Origin: Gemmatimonadota bacterium
Lineage (GTDB): Bacteria; Latescibacterota; UBA2968; UBA8231
NCBI GenBank assembly: GCA_002712305.1
Contig: PATE01000120.1
Span: forward strand, 1 to 16,561
DNA length: 16,561 nucleotides
Direction: 5' to 3'
The notes below the pieces were generated by a model that ran no database searches, was not told the origin of the DNA, and was given only the letters and a program-made list of their open reading frames with translations. Below, in pieces: positions 1-6,658 of this stretch. The first letter of the stretch is position 1. Every line of letters starts with the position of its first letter. The position numbers and the translations under genes are program-made.

Positions 1-54
1 TATTCCGTATATTGACCACAAAATAGCCAACCATTAACGAGGAGCCAACCCACC

Positions 55-364
55 ATGAGACTAATCACAGCCATAGCCGCACTGGCCCTGCTGGCCGGGA
101 GCATGGACGTTGAAGCGCAGAAGAGAGGCAAGGTTCGGCAAGCCCGGGGACTCGGACGATGACGCCCCGCAGATCGCCCCTGCCCCACGGGTCAGCCCCC
201 CCGTGCCCGCATTCGTGATCGGCTTCACCTCGCCACCTGATCCCCAGGCTCACGGTCTCCGAGCTGATAGCGGCCACGCAATATTACCTCCTGCCAAAGG
301 CTTAAAAGAAAGTGGCGAACTCGCTGCCGCTCATGCGCGCGCCTCGCCAAGATTCAGCCCATAG
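55..364 (+). pseudogene. Short secreted-protein ORF, probably frameshifted
   Basis: A GAGGAG ribosome-binding site (39-44) lies 10 bases before an ATG at 55. The literal product is 35 residues, ending at TGA 160-162. It starts like a classical signal peptide: MRLITAIAALALLAG followed by a small-residue region and Ala-Gln, so it would be exported. In the neighbouring frame, from about 134 to 364, the sequence has strong G/C third-position bias and reads as an acidic then proline-rich segment (GDSDDDAPQIAPAP, PPVPAF). Dropping one G from the GG at about 133-134 joins the two frames without a stop (AQKRGK then FGKPGDSDDD). I therefore read this as one secreted Pro-rich protein with an indel, ending by 364. 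No domain is recognised. The last 34 bases overlap the opposite-strand gene, so the true 3' end is uncertain. Alternatively only the 35-residue peptide is real. Confidence 0.4.
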
Positions 365-694
365 GACTCAGCCAGCCGCCGGGACACAATCTCGATCATT
401 GACTGCCCGGACGACTCGCTCTCCACTCTCAACGCATCCAGCACACCCGTCGACTCTTGGACCATCTGCCCAAAACACGCCGCCCACCGTCCCGATCGTT
501 TCCCGTGTCCAACCGAGTTCGGCCATCAGTGACAGGCTCACCTTGCCGATGGCATCCGGGTTGTCACGTGGCGGCCCTTGAACGGGTGCCGGATTCGATG
601 CGACCTTGGCCACCTTCTTTGCGCTCTTACGCTTGGAAGCCTTCTTCGTGGATGCCTTGGTGGTCTTCTTCGCAGTAGACGCTTTTTTCGCCAT
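331..694 (-). CDS. Histone H1-like lysine/alanine-rich protein, frameshifted
   Basis: The start ATG (692-694) has an AGGAG site at 703-707, 8 bases away. The first 32 or so residues are a basic low-complexity tail of Lys-Lys-Ala/Ser/Thr repeats (TAKKTTKASTKKASKRKSAK), typical of bacterial H1-like nucleoid proteins that bind DNA non-specifically. A Pro-rich linker and an amphipathic helical region follow (SLSLMAELGWTRETIG). As sequenced, the frame runs on to a stop at 368-370 (108 residues), but after about position 480 the coding bias moves to another frame reading GQMVQESTGVLDAL and ending in YGLNLGEARA at TGA 331-333. Removing one T from a T4 run (A4 on the plus strand, 472-475) merges them into a product of about 120 residues with a helical C-terminus. 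I interpret it as one gene with a homopolymer indel. The C-terminal domain is not recognised; the nucleoid role rests only on the tail. Confidence 0.6.
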
Positions 695-725
695 CAGATA
701 TTCTCCTGCGGGGGGATCGATGTGC

Positions 726-784
726 TGTCACGTGCATCATATTGGAAAGTGAGGCTTGTCGGTCGAATTCAGCCATGTCACGTG
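726..784. repeat. Direct repeats of TGTCACGTG
   Basis: TGTCACGTG occurs at 726-734 and 776-784, exactly 50 bp apart, in the gap between the sulfatase stop and the H1-like start. A third identical copy lies at 562-570 inside the H1-like gene. The core CACGTG is palindromic. The two intergenic copies lie 32 and 82 bp upstream of the H1-like start codon, where an operator could sit. No protein is known to bind them here, and chance is not excluded. Confidence 0.3.
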
Positions 785-792
785 GACAAACC

Positions 793-2211
793 CTACTGCA
801 TGTCTGGTGAGCCCAGGAAACCTGCCATCCTCTGACGAAACCGCGTTCTCAGGGGATCATTGGTGCACGCCATCTGGGCGTCGAGTCTGGCTGCCAGGTG
901 GTGCCTGACCTCGACCGACGCCGGATCATCGATCAGATTGGCCGTCTCCCCCAGATCTGCATGCAGATCGTACAACTCGTCCCGATCCGACAGATTTACC
1001 GCCAGTTTGTGGGTCGGCGTGCGCACCATCTTGAGTTCCGTATCACCTGCCTGTGTTGCGAGATACTCGCAGAACACCTCGTCGGGCCAGTCGCCCGGCG
1101 GCTTCCCATGTATCCAAGGCAGGATGCTGCGTCCATCCACCTGGGCAGGCGGGGCGCCGCCGACCTCGAGCAGTGTCGGCATCAGATCGATGTGGCTAAC
1201 CATCGCGTCGCAGGTTCGGCCGGCATCGATGACCCCAGGCCAGCGGGCGATGAGGGGGATACGATACAGTTCGTCGTACGGAACGGCTCCCTTCTGTAGT
1301 AGCCCGTGTCCGCCACCCATCTCGCCGTGGTCAGACGTAAAGATCACCAGTGTCGACGACGTGAGACCCAATCGGTCGAGAGATTGCAGAACACGTTCGA
1401 TCTGGTGTTCGAGCAGCGTGATCTGTCCGTAGTAGGCGGCCAGGATGCGCGCATAGTGAGCCCAATCATCAGAAGGGGCACACCACCGCTGTCGGAGCCA
1501 GCGGTACCCGTAGTGCGGTGTCTGCGGCCGATCCTGGAAATTGCCCCAGGGTGGAATGGCGGCCGACTCATACATCGAGTGATACGGTTCGGGCAGGTAG
1601 TGAGGATAGTGGGGGCCGAAATAGTTCAATTGCAGACAGAACGAAGTATCCTGCTCGGCATATTGTTCGAGAAGACTGATCGCAGCGTCCGTGCGCCCAA
1701 CCTCCGGGTATTGATCCAACGGACGCGGGACTCGAGCGGCCATCGGTTTGGTCTTGTCGTATCCGAGCCGGACGGTGGACTCCTCCTCCAACTCGACCCC
1801 CTCGGGCCACCACTCATGCCAGCCTTCCCCGGGTTCATCGTCAGCAAAACCCCAGTGCTGGGGCCCCCGAGATCGCCCGCTGTGCCATTTGCCGACGTAG
1901 CTGGTCCGGTAGCCCACCTGACTGAGAGATGCGGCGAAGCTTGGCAGATGCTGAGGCAACTCCGTCACCGATGGAATCCGCGTATTCGTCAGATTCGTCA
2001 TCGTGTGATTGTGAGGGAGAAGGCCGGTCAGCAGGGATGCTCTGGCCGGGGAGCAGAGTGCCGTCGGCGTGAAGGCATGGCGAAACAGCATACCCTCCTC
2101 TGCGAGTCGATTCGTGGCCGGTGTGTGGCAGATGGTGTTCCCATTGGCTGCCAACGAATCGAACCGCTGCTGATCGGTGAGAATCAGCAGAATATTGGGC
2201 GAATCAGACAT
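793..2211 (-). CDS. Type I sulfatase (arylsulfatase-like, family S1)
   Basis: This 472-residue protein of the alkaline phosphatase/sulfatase superfamily hydrolyses sulfate esters, probably on a carbohydrate. The N-terminus is the classic sulfatase opening (PNILLILTDQQR, metal ligand D13). The signature C53-S-P-A-R57 followed by ASLLTG is the site where Cys is converted to formylglycine by a sulfatase-modifying enzyme, which is not encoded in this window. Other expected active-site blocks are GKWH (107-110), FGPHYPH (199-204, two His), SDHGEMGGGHG (293-303, metal-binding Asp and His) and a Lys at 307. Length is normal for S1. I see no signal peptide, so a cytoplasmic location is likely as annotated. 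It follows the enolase-like gene by 22 bases, without a strong ribosome-binding site, so it is probably co-transcribed and coupled. The substrate is unknown; choline-sulfatase-type and glycan sulfatases share these motifs. Confidence 0.93.
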   Translation of the reverse strand: MSDSPNILLILTDQQRFDSLAANGNTICHTPATNRLAEEGMLFRHAFTPTALCSPARASLLTGLLPHNHTMTNLTNTRIPSVTELPQHLPSFAASLSQVGYRTSYVGKWHSGRSRGPQHWGFADDEPGEGWHEWWPEGVELEEESTVRLGYDKTKPMAARVPRPLDQYPEVGRTDAAISLLEQYAEQDTSFCLQLNYFGPHYPHYLPEPYHSMYESAAIPPWGNFQDRPQTPHYGYRWLRQRWCAPSDDWAHYARILAAYYGQITLLEHQIERVLQSLDRLGLTSSTLVIFTSDHGEMGGGHGLLQKGAVPYDELYRIPLIARWPGVIDAGRTCDAMVSHIDLMPTLLEVGGAPPAQVDGRSILPWIHGKPPGDWPDEVFCEYLATQAGDTELKMVRTPTHKLAVNLSDRDELYDLHADLGETANLIDDPASVEVRHHLAARLDAQMACTNDPLRTRFRQRMAGFLGSPDMQ

Positions 2212-2233
2212 CGTGCAGACTCAGCTCTGGCGT

Positions 2234-3478
2234 TCAAGCGGTGTCTCGCTCGAGGACCATGCCTTCCTGTTCGACACGTTCGAACATGGCTCTGTATTCG
2301 GGCGAACCATCGTCATCCCAGTATTCAGTTTCGATCGGCGCATCGTAGCTCAGGGAGATCTCGCGACGACAATCGGGCCGAACCATGAAAATCGACTCCT
2401 GCGTGTCGGCGAGATTGTACATCCAGGTGCCGTCGCTAAGACGAGATTTGATGATCCACTTGGGCTGCTCAGGCAACTTGAGCGCCGAGAGTCGATCCAA
2501 CGCCTTGCGATTGAGCGTCACCCCGAGCCCAGGCACTTCGGACACGCGCAGATGGCCGCTCTTCGGCTGCGGGTATTCGTCGACCACATCCTCACTCCAC
2601 GTCTCACAGTCACTGAAGAAGTGGAAGTTCCCCGTCGGGGCCGCCGCCATCATATGGCAGGTCATGGCACGCGTGATATTGCCGCCCATGTTCTGCAGCA
2701 TGAAGGGAATGTCTCCGGCGGCGAAGAGTCCCGCCTTGCGCATGGCGTCGCCAATGCGCGCATGGCCGAGCATATAGATGTCGGCCGCGCCCATGAGTAC
2801 TTCGTAGGTCGCGCCCAACGGACAGTGATGCAAAACGACGGGTAGAGGCGAGCGCTTGCGCAGTTCGATGTAACCGGGAAGATCTTGTGCGGGCAGGGCG
2901 TCCTCGAAGCAGCCGGCGATCGGGTACTGTGCCAGCTTGTCGCACAGTTCGAACATATGATCCGTCGTGCCGTGCATGGTGAAGTCGTAGTGAACCTTGA
3001 AGCCGGGTGGCGCCACCTTCTGCATCGCTTCGGTCTGGTCAATCACATTCTCGAAGGGTGACAGGTGGAACTTGAGCCACGTGTATCCCTGGGCGGAATA
3101 CTGCCGCACGGCTTCGGCCATCCGCTCGGGGTGCGTCGACACGGTCCAACTCCCCACTGGAACCCACGAACGATACTTCTGGCCGAACAGCTTGTAGACA
3201 GGAACTCCCGCCGCCTTGCCCATCAGGTCGTACATCGCCGTTCCGAGGCCCAGGGACACCTCGTCTCCCACGTGATCGAAGGGACTGGTGCCGATGTAAT
3301 GGTCGATCGTCTCCTGCGGTTCGGTAGATCCTGACTCGCCCAGTCCCACGAGTCCATCGTCGGTATGAACCACGTAGATCGTGCGTGACGTGGGACCGTA
3401 GTAATGATTGAGTTGATACGAGATCCAGTCGACATACGGCGAGGCGATGCGATGGACCTCGATGTCGGTGACTTTCAT
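2234..3478 (-). CDS. Enolase-superfamily protein (mandelate racemase/muconate lactonizing type), divergent active site
   Basis: The open frame reaches back to 3721, but I start at ATG 3476-3478 (MKVTDIEVHRIASPY), preceded by GGAGAG at 3485-3490; the upstream part is low-quality sequence. That gives 414 residues, the usual family size. The N-terminal capping domain (about 1-110) contains GLVGLGESG; a TIM barrel follows (about 110-330) with GSWTVS, YTWLKFHLS, KVHYDF and GCFEDALP. By family alignment from memory, K136 matches the first Lys of the KxK pair and H138 the second; D165 and E192 match the first two Mg ligands. The third ligand (Glu in mandelate racemase) appears to be H218, and the His-Asp dyad positions appear to be Q262 and G238. 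A sugar-acid dehydratase or epimerase role is therefore uncertain. It leads an operon with the sulfatase, divergent from the SGNH operon. Confidence 0.85.
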   Translation of the reverse strand: MKVTDIEVHRIASPYVDWISYQLNHYYGPTSRTIYVVHTDDGLVGLGESGSTEPQETIDHYIGTSPFDHVGDEVSLGLGTAMYDLMGKAAGVPVYKLFGQKYRSWVPVGSWTVSTHPERMAEAVRQYSAQGYTWLKFHLSPFENVIDQTEAMQKVAPPGFKVHYDFTMHGTTDHMFELCDKLAQYPIAGCFEDALPAQDLPGYIELRKRSPLPVVLHHCPLGATYEVLMGAADIYMLGHARIGDAMRKAGLFAAGDIPFMLQNMGGNITRAMTCHMMAAAPTGNFHFFSDCETWSEDVVDEYPQPKSGHLRVSEVPGLGVTLNRKALDRLSALKLPEQPKWIIKSRLSDGTWMYNLADTQESIFMVRPDCRREISLSYDAPIETEYWDDDGSPEYRAMFERVEQEGMVLERDTA

Positions 3479-3479
3479 G

Positions 3480-3532
3480 GTGCTCTCTCCAGATGAGCCT
3501 GCACAGCGGGCATGCCGGTCCAAGGAGAGCAC
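3480..3532 (-). promoter_or_regulatory. Possible leader hairpin covering the enolase-gene ribosome-binding site
   Basis: GTGCTCTC at 3480-3487 and GAGAGCAC at 3525-3532 are perfect 8-bp inverted repeats separated by 37 bases. In the minus-strand transcript the 3' arm lies immediately before the AUG (3478) and includes the GGAGAG ribosome-binding site. Folding would hide the start site. The loop contains a further GGCATGCC palindrome. Function is inferred from geometry only, and the GA-rich arm can pair in two registers. Confidence 0.3.
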
Positions 3533-3662
3533 ACGCGGCGTGCGCGTCAAGATATCCAGATCGAAGGTGTGGCAGATCAACGTTTCTTCTTGCGAGCAGC
3601 CTCTGTCCATCTCACCTTGTGGGCTAGATGCCTGATGCATAACTCGAGACAGACGAGGATCG

Positions 3663-4394
3663 GTGAAACAAGACTGGCATAACAAGGAATTCGAGTGCCT
3701 GGTCACTCTCGGAGAAAGCACGACGGCAGGAGGCTGGTCCAGTTCACGCGAACGCTGTTGGGCGTCTCGATTGTCGGTTTTGATCAGCGACGTGCAGTCT
3801 CAGCCTGTGCGTTTGATCAACTCGGGGATCGGCGCCAATGTCATCTCGACTCGCAGTCCCTCCTACGAGCACAGTGGCAAACCGGCGGGCCTGGAGCGAC
3901 TCGAGAAACACGTGTTCGAACACAGACCTGATCTGCTCATCGTCAGCTACGGTCTGAACGATGCTCGCGGCGGAACACCCCTGGCGCAGTTTGCCGAAGA
4001 TCTTTCGATCCTGGTCGGACGAGTCCGTGACAACTGTGCCCCCCTGATCGTGTTGCCAGGGCCCTATTTTATGACCGATTTCAGCGTCGGAGGGCAAGTG
4101 TGGTCCCATGCGGACCTGCGGCTGTTCGAGCAGTTCAACAGACAGATCGCTTCGGTGGCCGATACCTTGGATTGTCTGTTCGTCGACCTGCTCGCCGGGT
4201 ATGATCGAACGCCCTGGCTCGTGCATCACGATGGTGTGCACGCCAACGACCTTGGCCACCTCGTCGTCGCCCATCGGATTTTCGAGAAACTCCTGCAGAA
4301 CTGCTCTGGTCTAGCACGAAACACGCAGGCACTGGAAGAATCGATTCCGCCCTGGCGTGACGAATCCACCTTGCAGGCTGACTACGGCCACTGA
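3663..4394 (+). CDS. SGNH/GDSL-family hydrolase
   Basis: A 243-residue SGNH-fold esterase or lipase, a family that removes acyl or acetyl groups from lipids and glycans. All four conserved blocks are visible: block I G17-E18-S19 (GES in place of GDS, nucleophile S19), block II G55 in INSGIGANV, block III N99 in YGLND, and block V D190-G-V-H193 completing the catalytic triad. There is no signal peptide, so it is probably cytoplasmic. The start is GTG at 3663 with GAGG at 3655-3658; no better start exists before the GES motif. It is the first gene of a four-gene plus-strand operon and lies 24 bases before the TIM-barrel gene. A carbohydrate esterase role fits the neighbouring sulfatase and glycosidase-like genes, but the substrate is unknown. 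Confidence 0.88.
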   Translation: MKQDWHNKEFECLVTLGESTTAGGWSSSRERCWASRLSVLISDVQSQPVRLINSGIGANVISTRSPSYEHSGKPAGLERLEKHVFEHRPDLLIVSYGLNDARGGTPLAQFAEDLSILVGRVRDNCAPLIVLPGPYFMTDFSVGGQVWSHADLRLFEQFNRQIASVADTLDCLFVDLLAGYDRTPWLVHHDGVHANDLGHLVVAHRIFEKLLQNCSGLARNTQALEESIPPWRDESTLQADYGH

Positions 4395-4418
4395 ACGCGG
4401 TCACCGATCGAGGGAAAC

Positions 4419-5618
4419 ATGCTCAAGCGCGGGTCATCGGGTGGGATCTACATCCATCCCTGGGACATCACGGACGAGGGTATCGACGACTGTTATGACT
4501 TTCTGGATCAGTCGTGTGGGCTCAACGAACTGTTCGTCGCCGCCGCATATCATGCGAGTACGTTCGTTCTACCACACAATCCGAAACGGTTGGTTCGCTG
4601 GGATGACGGGGGGATCTACTTTACACCGAAACATGCCCGCTGGGGAGACACCTCCATCCAACCAGCCCTCGGCTCGGGTGTCGACTCCGACTCCTATCTG
4701 ACCCAGATCGTCGACAAGGCACGCGACCGGGATTGGGGCGTGTTGTTCTTTGTCGTCTTCCATTACTCCGTCCCCTTACCGACCCGGTACCCTCACACGT
4801 GCTGCATCGACGCGCTGGGTGAACCACATCGCACCTACCTTTGCCCATCCAATCCAGATGTGCGCAGCTACGACCTGGCCCTTGTAGAGGAACTGCTGGA
4901 CACCTACTCAGGAGATGGCATCCGTCATGAGTCCCTCGGATTCGGTGGCTGGAATCAGATCGCCCTGTGTAACAAGGTGGAGGTTTTGCCTACTCCCCGT
5001 GACCAGTTCCTTCTCAGCCTCTGTTTCTGTGAGCACTGCGTCTCGAGGGCCCACGAAGAAGACGTCGACGCCTTGTCCCTGCGTGGTTCGATCCGCGACC
5101 ATCTCTATCGGAGTCTGCCACAGAATCCCACCGAGTGGGATGATTCAGCCCCAGATGAGCAGTGGGCTCGCAACGTCTTTGGCGGACAGCTTTGGAGATA
5201 CCTAGATGTGCGCTGCCATACTGTGAGCAGTCTCTTCGGCGAGGTGCAGAATCTGTGCAATTCGCATGACGCGGCGTTCATGCCCTTTGGCACTCGCAAT
5301 GACCGGGATGTCATGGCCTGCAATGACTACTCGCTCATGTACCCGCATCTGAAACGGGTCAGTCTGGGCGCAACAGGCAACGATCCGGTCGCCCAGCGAA
5401 CCAGCCTGCAGGCGGCCATCGAAGAGGTTCCACACCACGCCGAGCCGGAGATCATGCACAACCAGCGAAGCTTTGACAGTTCCCCCAAACTGACAGAGGC
5501 CGTAATGCTTGCCCGAGACGTGGGCATCCGCCATCACTCTTTCCACTACTACGGCATGAGCCGTCGGCACGAGTTGGAATGGATCGGTGATTCTCGTGAC
5601 GCCTGGGCAAAGGGGTAG
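4419..5618 (+). CDS. Glycosidase-like TIM-barrel protein with CxC-x2-C motif
   Basis: A 399-residue protein I can place only loosely. It opens with a beta strand and a TIM-barrel-like start (GGIYIHPWDITDEGIDD), and alternating hydrophobic strands and helices (NELFVAAAYHAS, WGVLFFVVFHYSVP, DGIRHESLGFGGW) resemble putative glycoside hydrolases of the GHL10 or alpha-amylase-like type. E171, after the DGI strand, and nearby Asp residues are candidate acids. A C202-F-C204-E-H-C207 cluster sits in the segment after that strand; similar FCxC-type motifs recur in uncharacterised glycosidase-like proteins and could bind a metal. There is no signal peptide. The start ATG has GAGG at 4410-4413. It is translationally close to its neighbours, 24 bases after the SGNH gene and 2 bases before the propeller gene. 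Activity on a glycan is an inference. Confidence 0.65.
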   Translation: MLKRGSSGGIYIHPWDITDEGIDDCYDFLDQSCGLNELFVAAAYHASTFVLPHNPKRLVRWDDGGIYFTPKHARWGDTSIQPALGSGVDSDSYLTQIVDKARDRDWGVLFFVVFHYSVPLPTRYPHTCCIDALGEPHRTYLCPSNPDVRSYDLALVEELLDTYSGDGIRHESLGFGGWNQIALCNKVEVLPTPRDQFLLSLCFCEHCVSRAHEEDVDALSLRGSIRDHLYRSLPQNPTEWDDSAPDEQWARNVFGGQLWRYLDVRCHTVSSLFGEVQNLCNSHDAAFMPFGTRNDRDVMACNDYSLMYPHLKRVSLGATGNDPVAQRTSLQAAIEEVPHHAEPEIMHNQRSFDSSPKLTEAVMLARDVGIRHHSFHYYGMSRRHELEWIGDSRDAWAKG

Positions 5619-5620
5619 CG

Positions 5621-6658
5621 ATGATACCTCCACACACGGTTTCCAACGACCCGGGCACGATCTGGGCCAAAGACACGAAGCCTGCCGTCGATACCCCACC
5701 CGATGGCGAGACCGATCCGGCCCCCGAAAGCGCCTGGCCTGCGTCGGCCGCGCGTACGGGGATCTATGGCGTCGTCACACCGCACGTGGTGCCGGCTGCC
5801 TCGGATGGTTGGCGGATGTACTACACCCAGATTCTTCCACGGCCTGGGTATCCGGCCGGTGCCAATGATTACGACAATGCCACGACGCGCATTCTGAGTG
5901 CCACATCAGCCGATGGCGTCACGTGGTCTCCCGAAGCGGGCGTCAGACTCACGGCCTCCCAGGGGGGCGCCGGTGACTATCGGGTGGTCTCCCCCGAAGT
6001 CGTCCCGTTGACCGACGGCAGCGAACGACTGCGCATGTACTTCGAGTGCAATCCGGGTGCCCAGTCCGTGGCCAGCTCCATCCGCAGTGCCCTGTCCGAC
6101 GATGGCGGCACGACGTGGGCCGTCGAACCAGGAGAGCGGTTTTCGGCCGGTGGCAGCTACAACTCGCCGCGGATCATCTTTCTCGACGATGGCCGCTGGC
6201 GTCTGTATTGCAGCGACCGCGGCGTGGGAATCGTCAGCGCCATCTCCGAGGATGGGGGCGTTACATTCGAACGCGAGGCCGGTGAACGGATCGTGCCGAC
6301 GACCTCCTACGAGGCCATGACGACCTTCGCCCCCGAAGTGCTGCGCATCACCGGTGGCGGTTACCGCATGTATTTCGCGGGATACAGCGCCATGGATTGC
6401 GCCCACGTGCTCAGCGCCACATCAGAGGACGGCCTCCACTGGGACAAAGAGCCCGAACCGGTCATCGCCCCAGGAGGGCCGTTGGATCGTTCGAAATGCT
6501 CGGAGATGTGTGTCATGCCCATCGAGACCAACGATGGACCTACCTTTCGGATGTTCTACGAAGCCTGCGATGGCACGGCCCCCGATGAGCGAGGGGTCTG
6601 GCGGATTATCTCTGCCACCGCTGGGCCTGCCACTTTGAGTGAGGAAGAGCGATCGTGA
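5621..6658 (+). CDS. Five-bladed beta-propeller protein, GH43/GH32/sialidase-like
   Basis: 345 residues made of about five repeats of one blade pattern: an R-M-Y-Y/F strand, then S-A-x-S-x-D-G-x-x-W, then E-x-G-x-R. Copies of the second element lie near residues 93-102, 156-166, 206-216 and 265-274, with a last partial one at 331; the aromatic strands are at 65-69, 138-141, 194-197, 249-252 and 310-313. The S-x-D-G-x-x-W element resembles the Asp-box of sialidases and strands of GH43, GH32 and GH130 five-bladed enzymes. I cannot assign the three catalytic acids with confidence, so it may be an enzyme or only a glycan-binding propeller. There is no signal peptide. The start ATG follows AAAGGGG with the previous stop only 2 bases away, and the last 4 bases overlap the next gene (GTGA), so it is coupled on both sides. 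Confidence 0.75.
   Translation: MIPPHTVSNDPGTIWAKDTKPAVDTPPDGETDPAPESAWPASAARTGIYGVVTPHVVPAASDGWRMYYTQILPRPGYPAGANDYDNATTRILSATSADGVTWSPEAGVRLTASQGGAGDYRVVSPEVVPLTDGSERLRMYFECNPGAQSVASSIRSALSDDGGTTWAVEPGERFSAGGSYNSPRIIFLDDGRWRLYCSDRGVGIVSAISEDGGVTFEREAGERIVPTTSYEAMTTFAPEVLRITGGGYRMYFAGYSAMDCAHVLSATSEDGLHWDKEPEPVIAPGGPLDRSKCSEMCVMPIETNDGPTFRMFYEACDGTAPDERGVWRIISATAGPATLSEEERS

Noticed and set aside
65-277. Minus-strand 70-codon frame starting GTG with a perfect AGGAGG site at 287-292
   Set aside because: The ribosome-binding site is striking, but the product is Gly/Arg/Trp-rich without structure, and the plus strand over the same bases has a signal peptide and better codon bias. Kept as a remote alternative.
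1306-2388. Plus-strand 360-codon open frame
   Set aside because: It is antisense to the sulfatase gene, whose motifs are unmistakable, and the product is Arg-rich with no recognisable domain. It arises from the GC-biased codons of the real gene.
3479-3721. 81-residue N-terminal extension of the enolase-like protein
   Set aside because: The extension lacks family similarity and covers the divergent promoter region and the SGNH start; ATG 3478 has its own ribosome-binding site and the standard family start.
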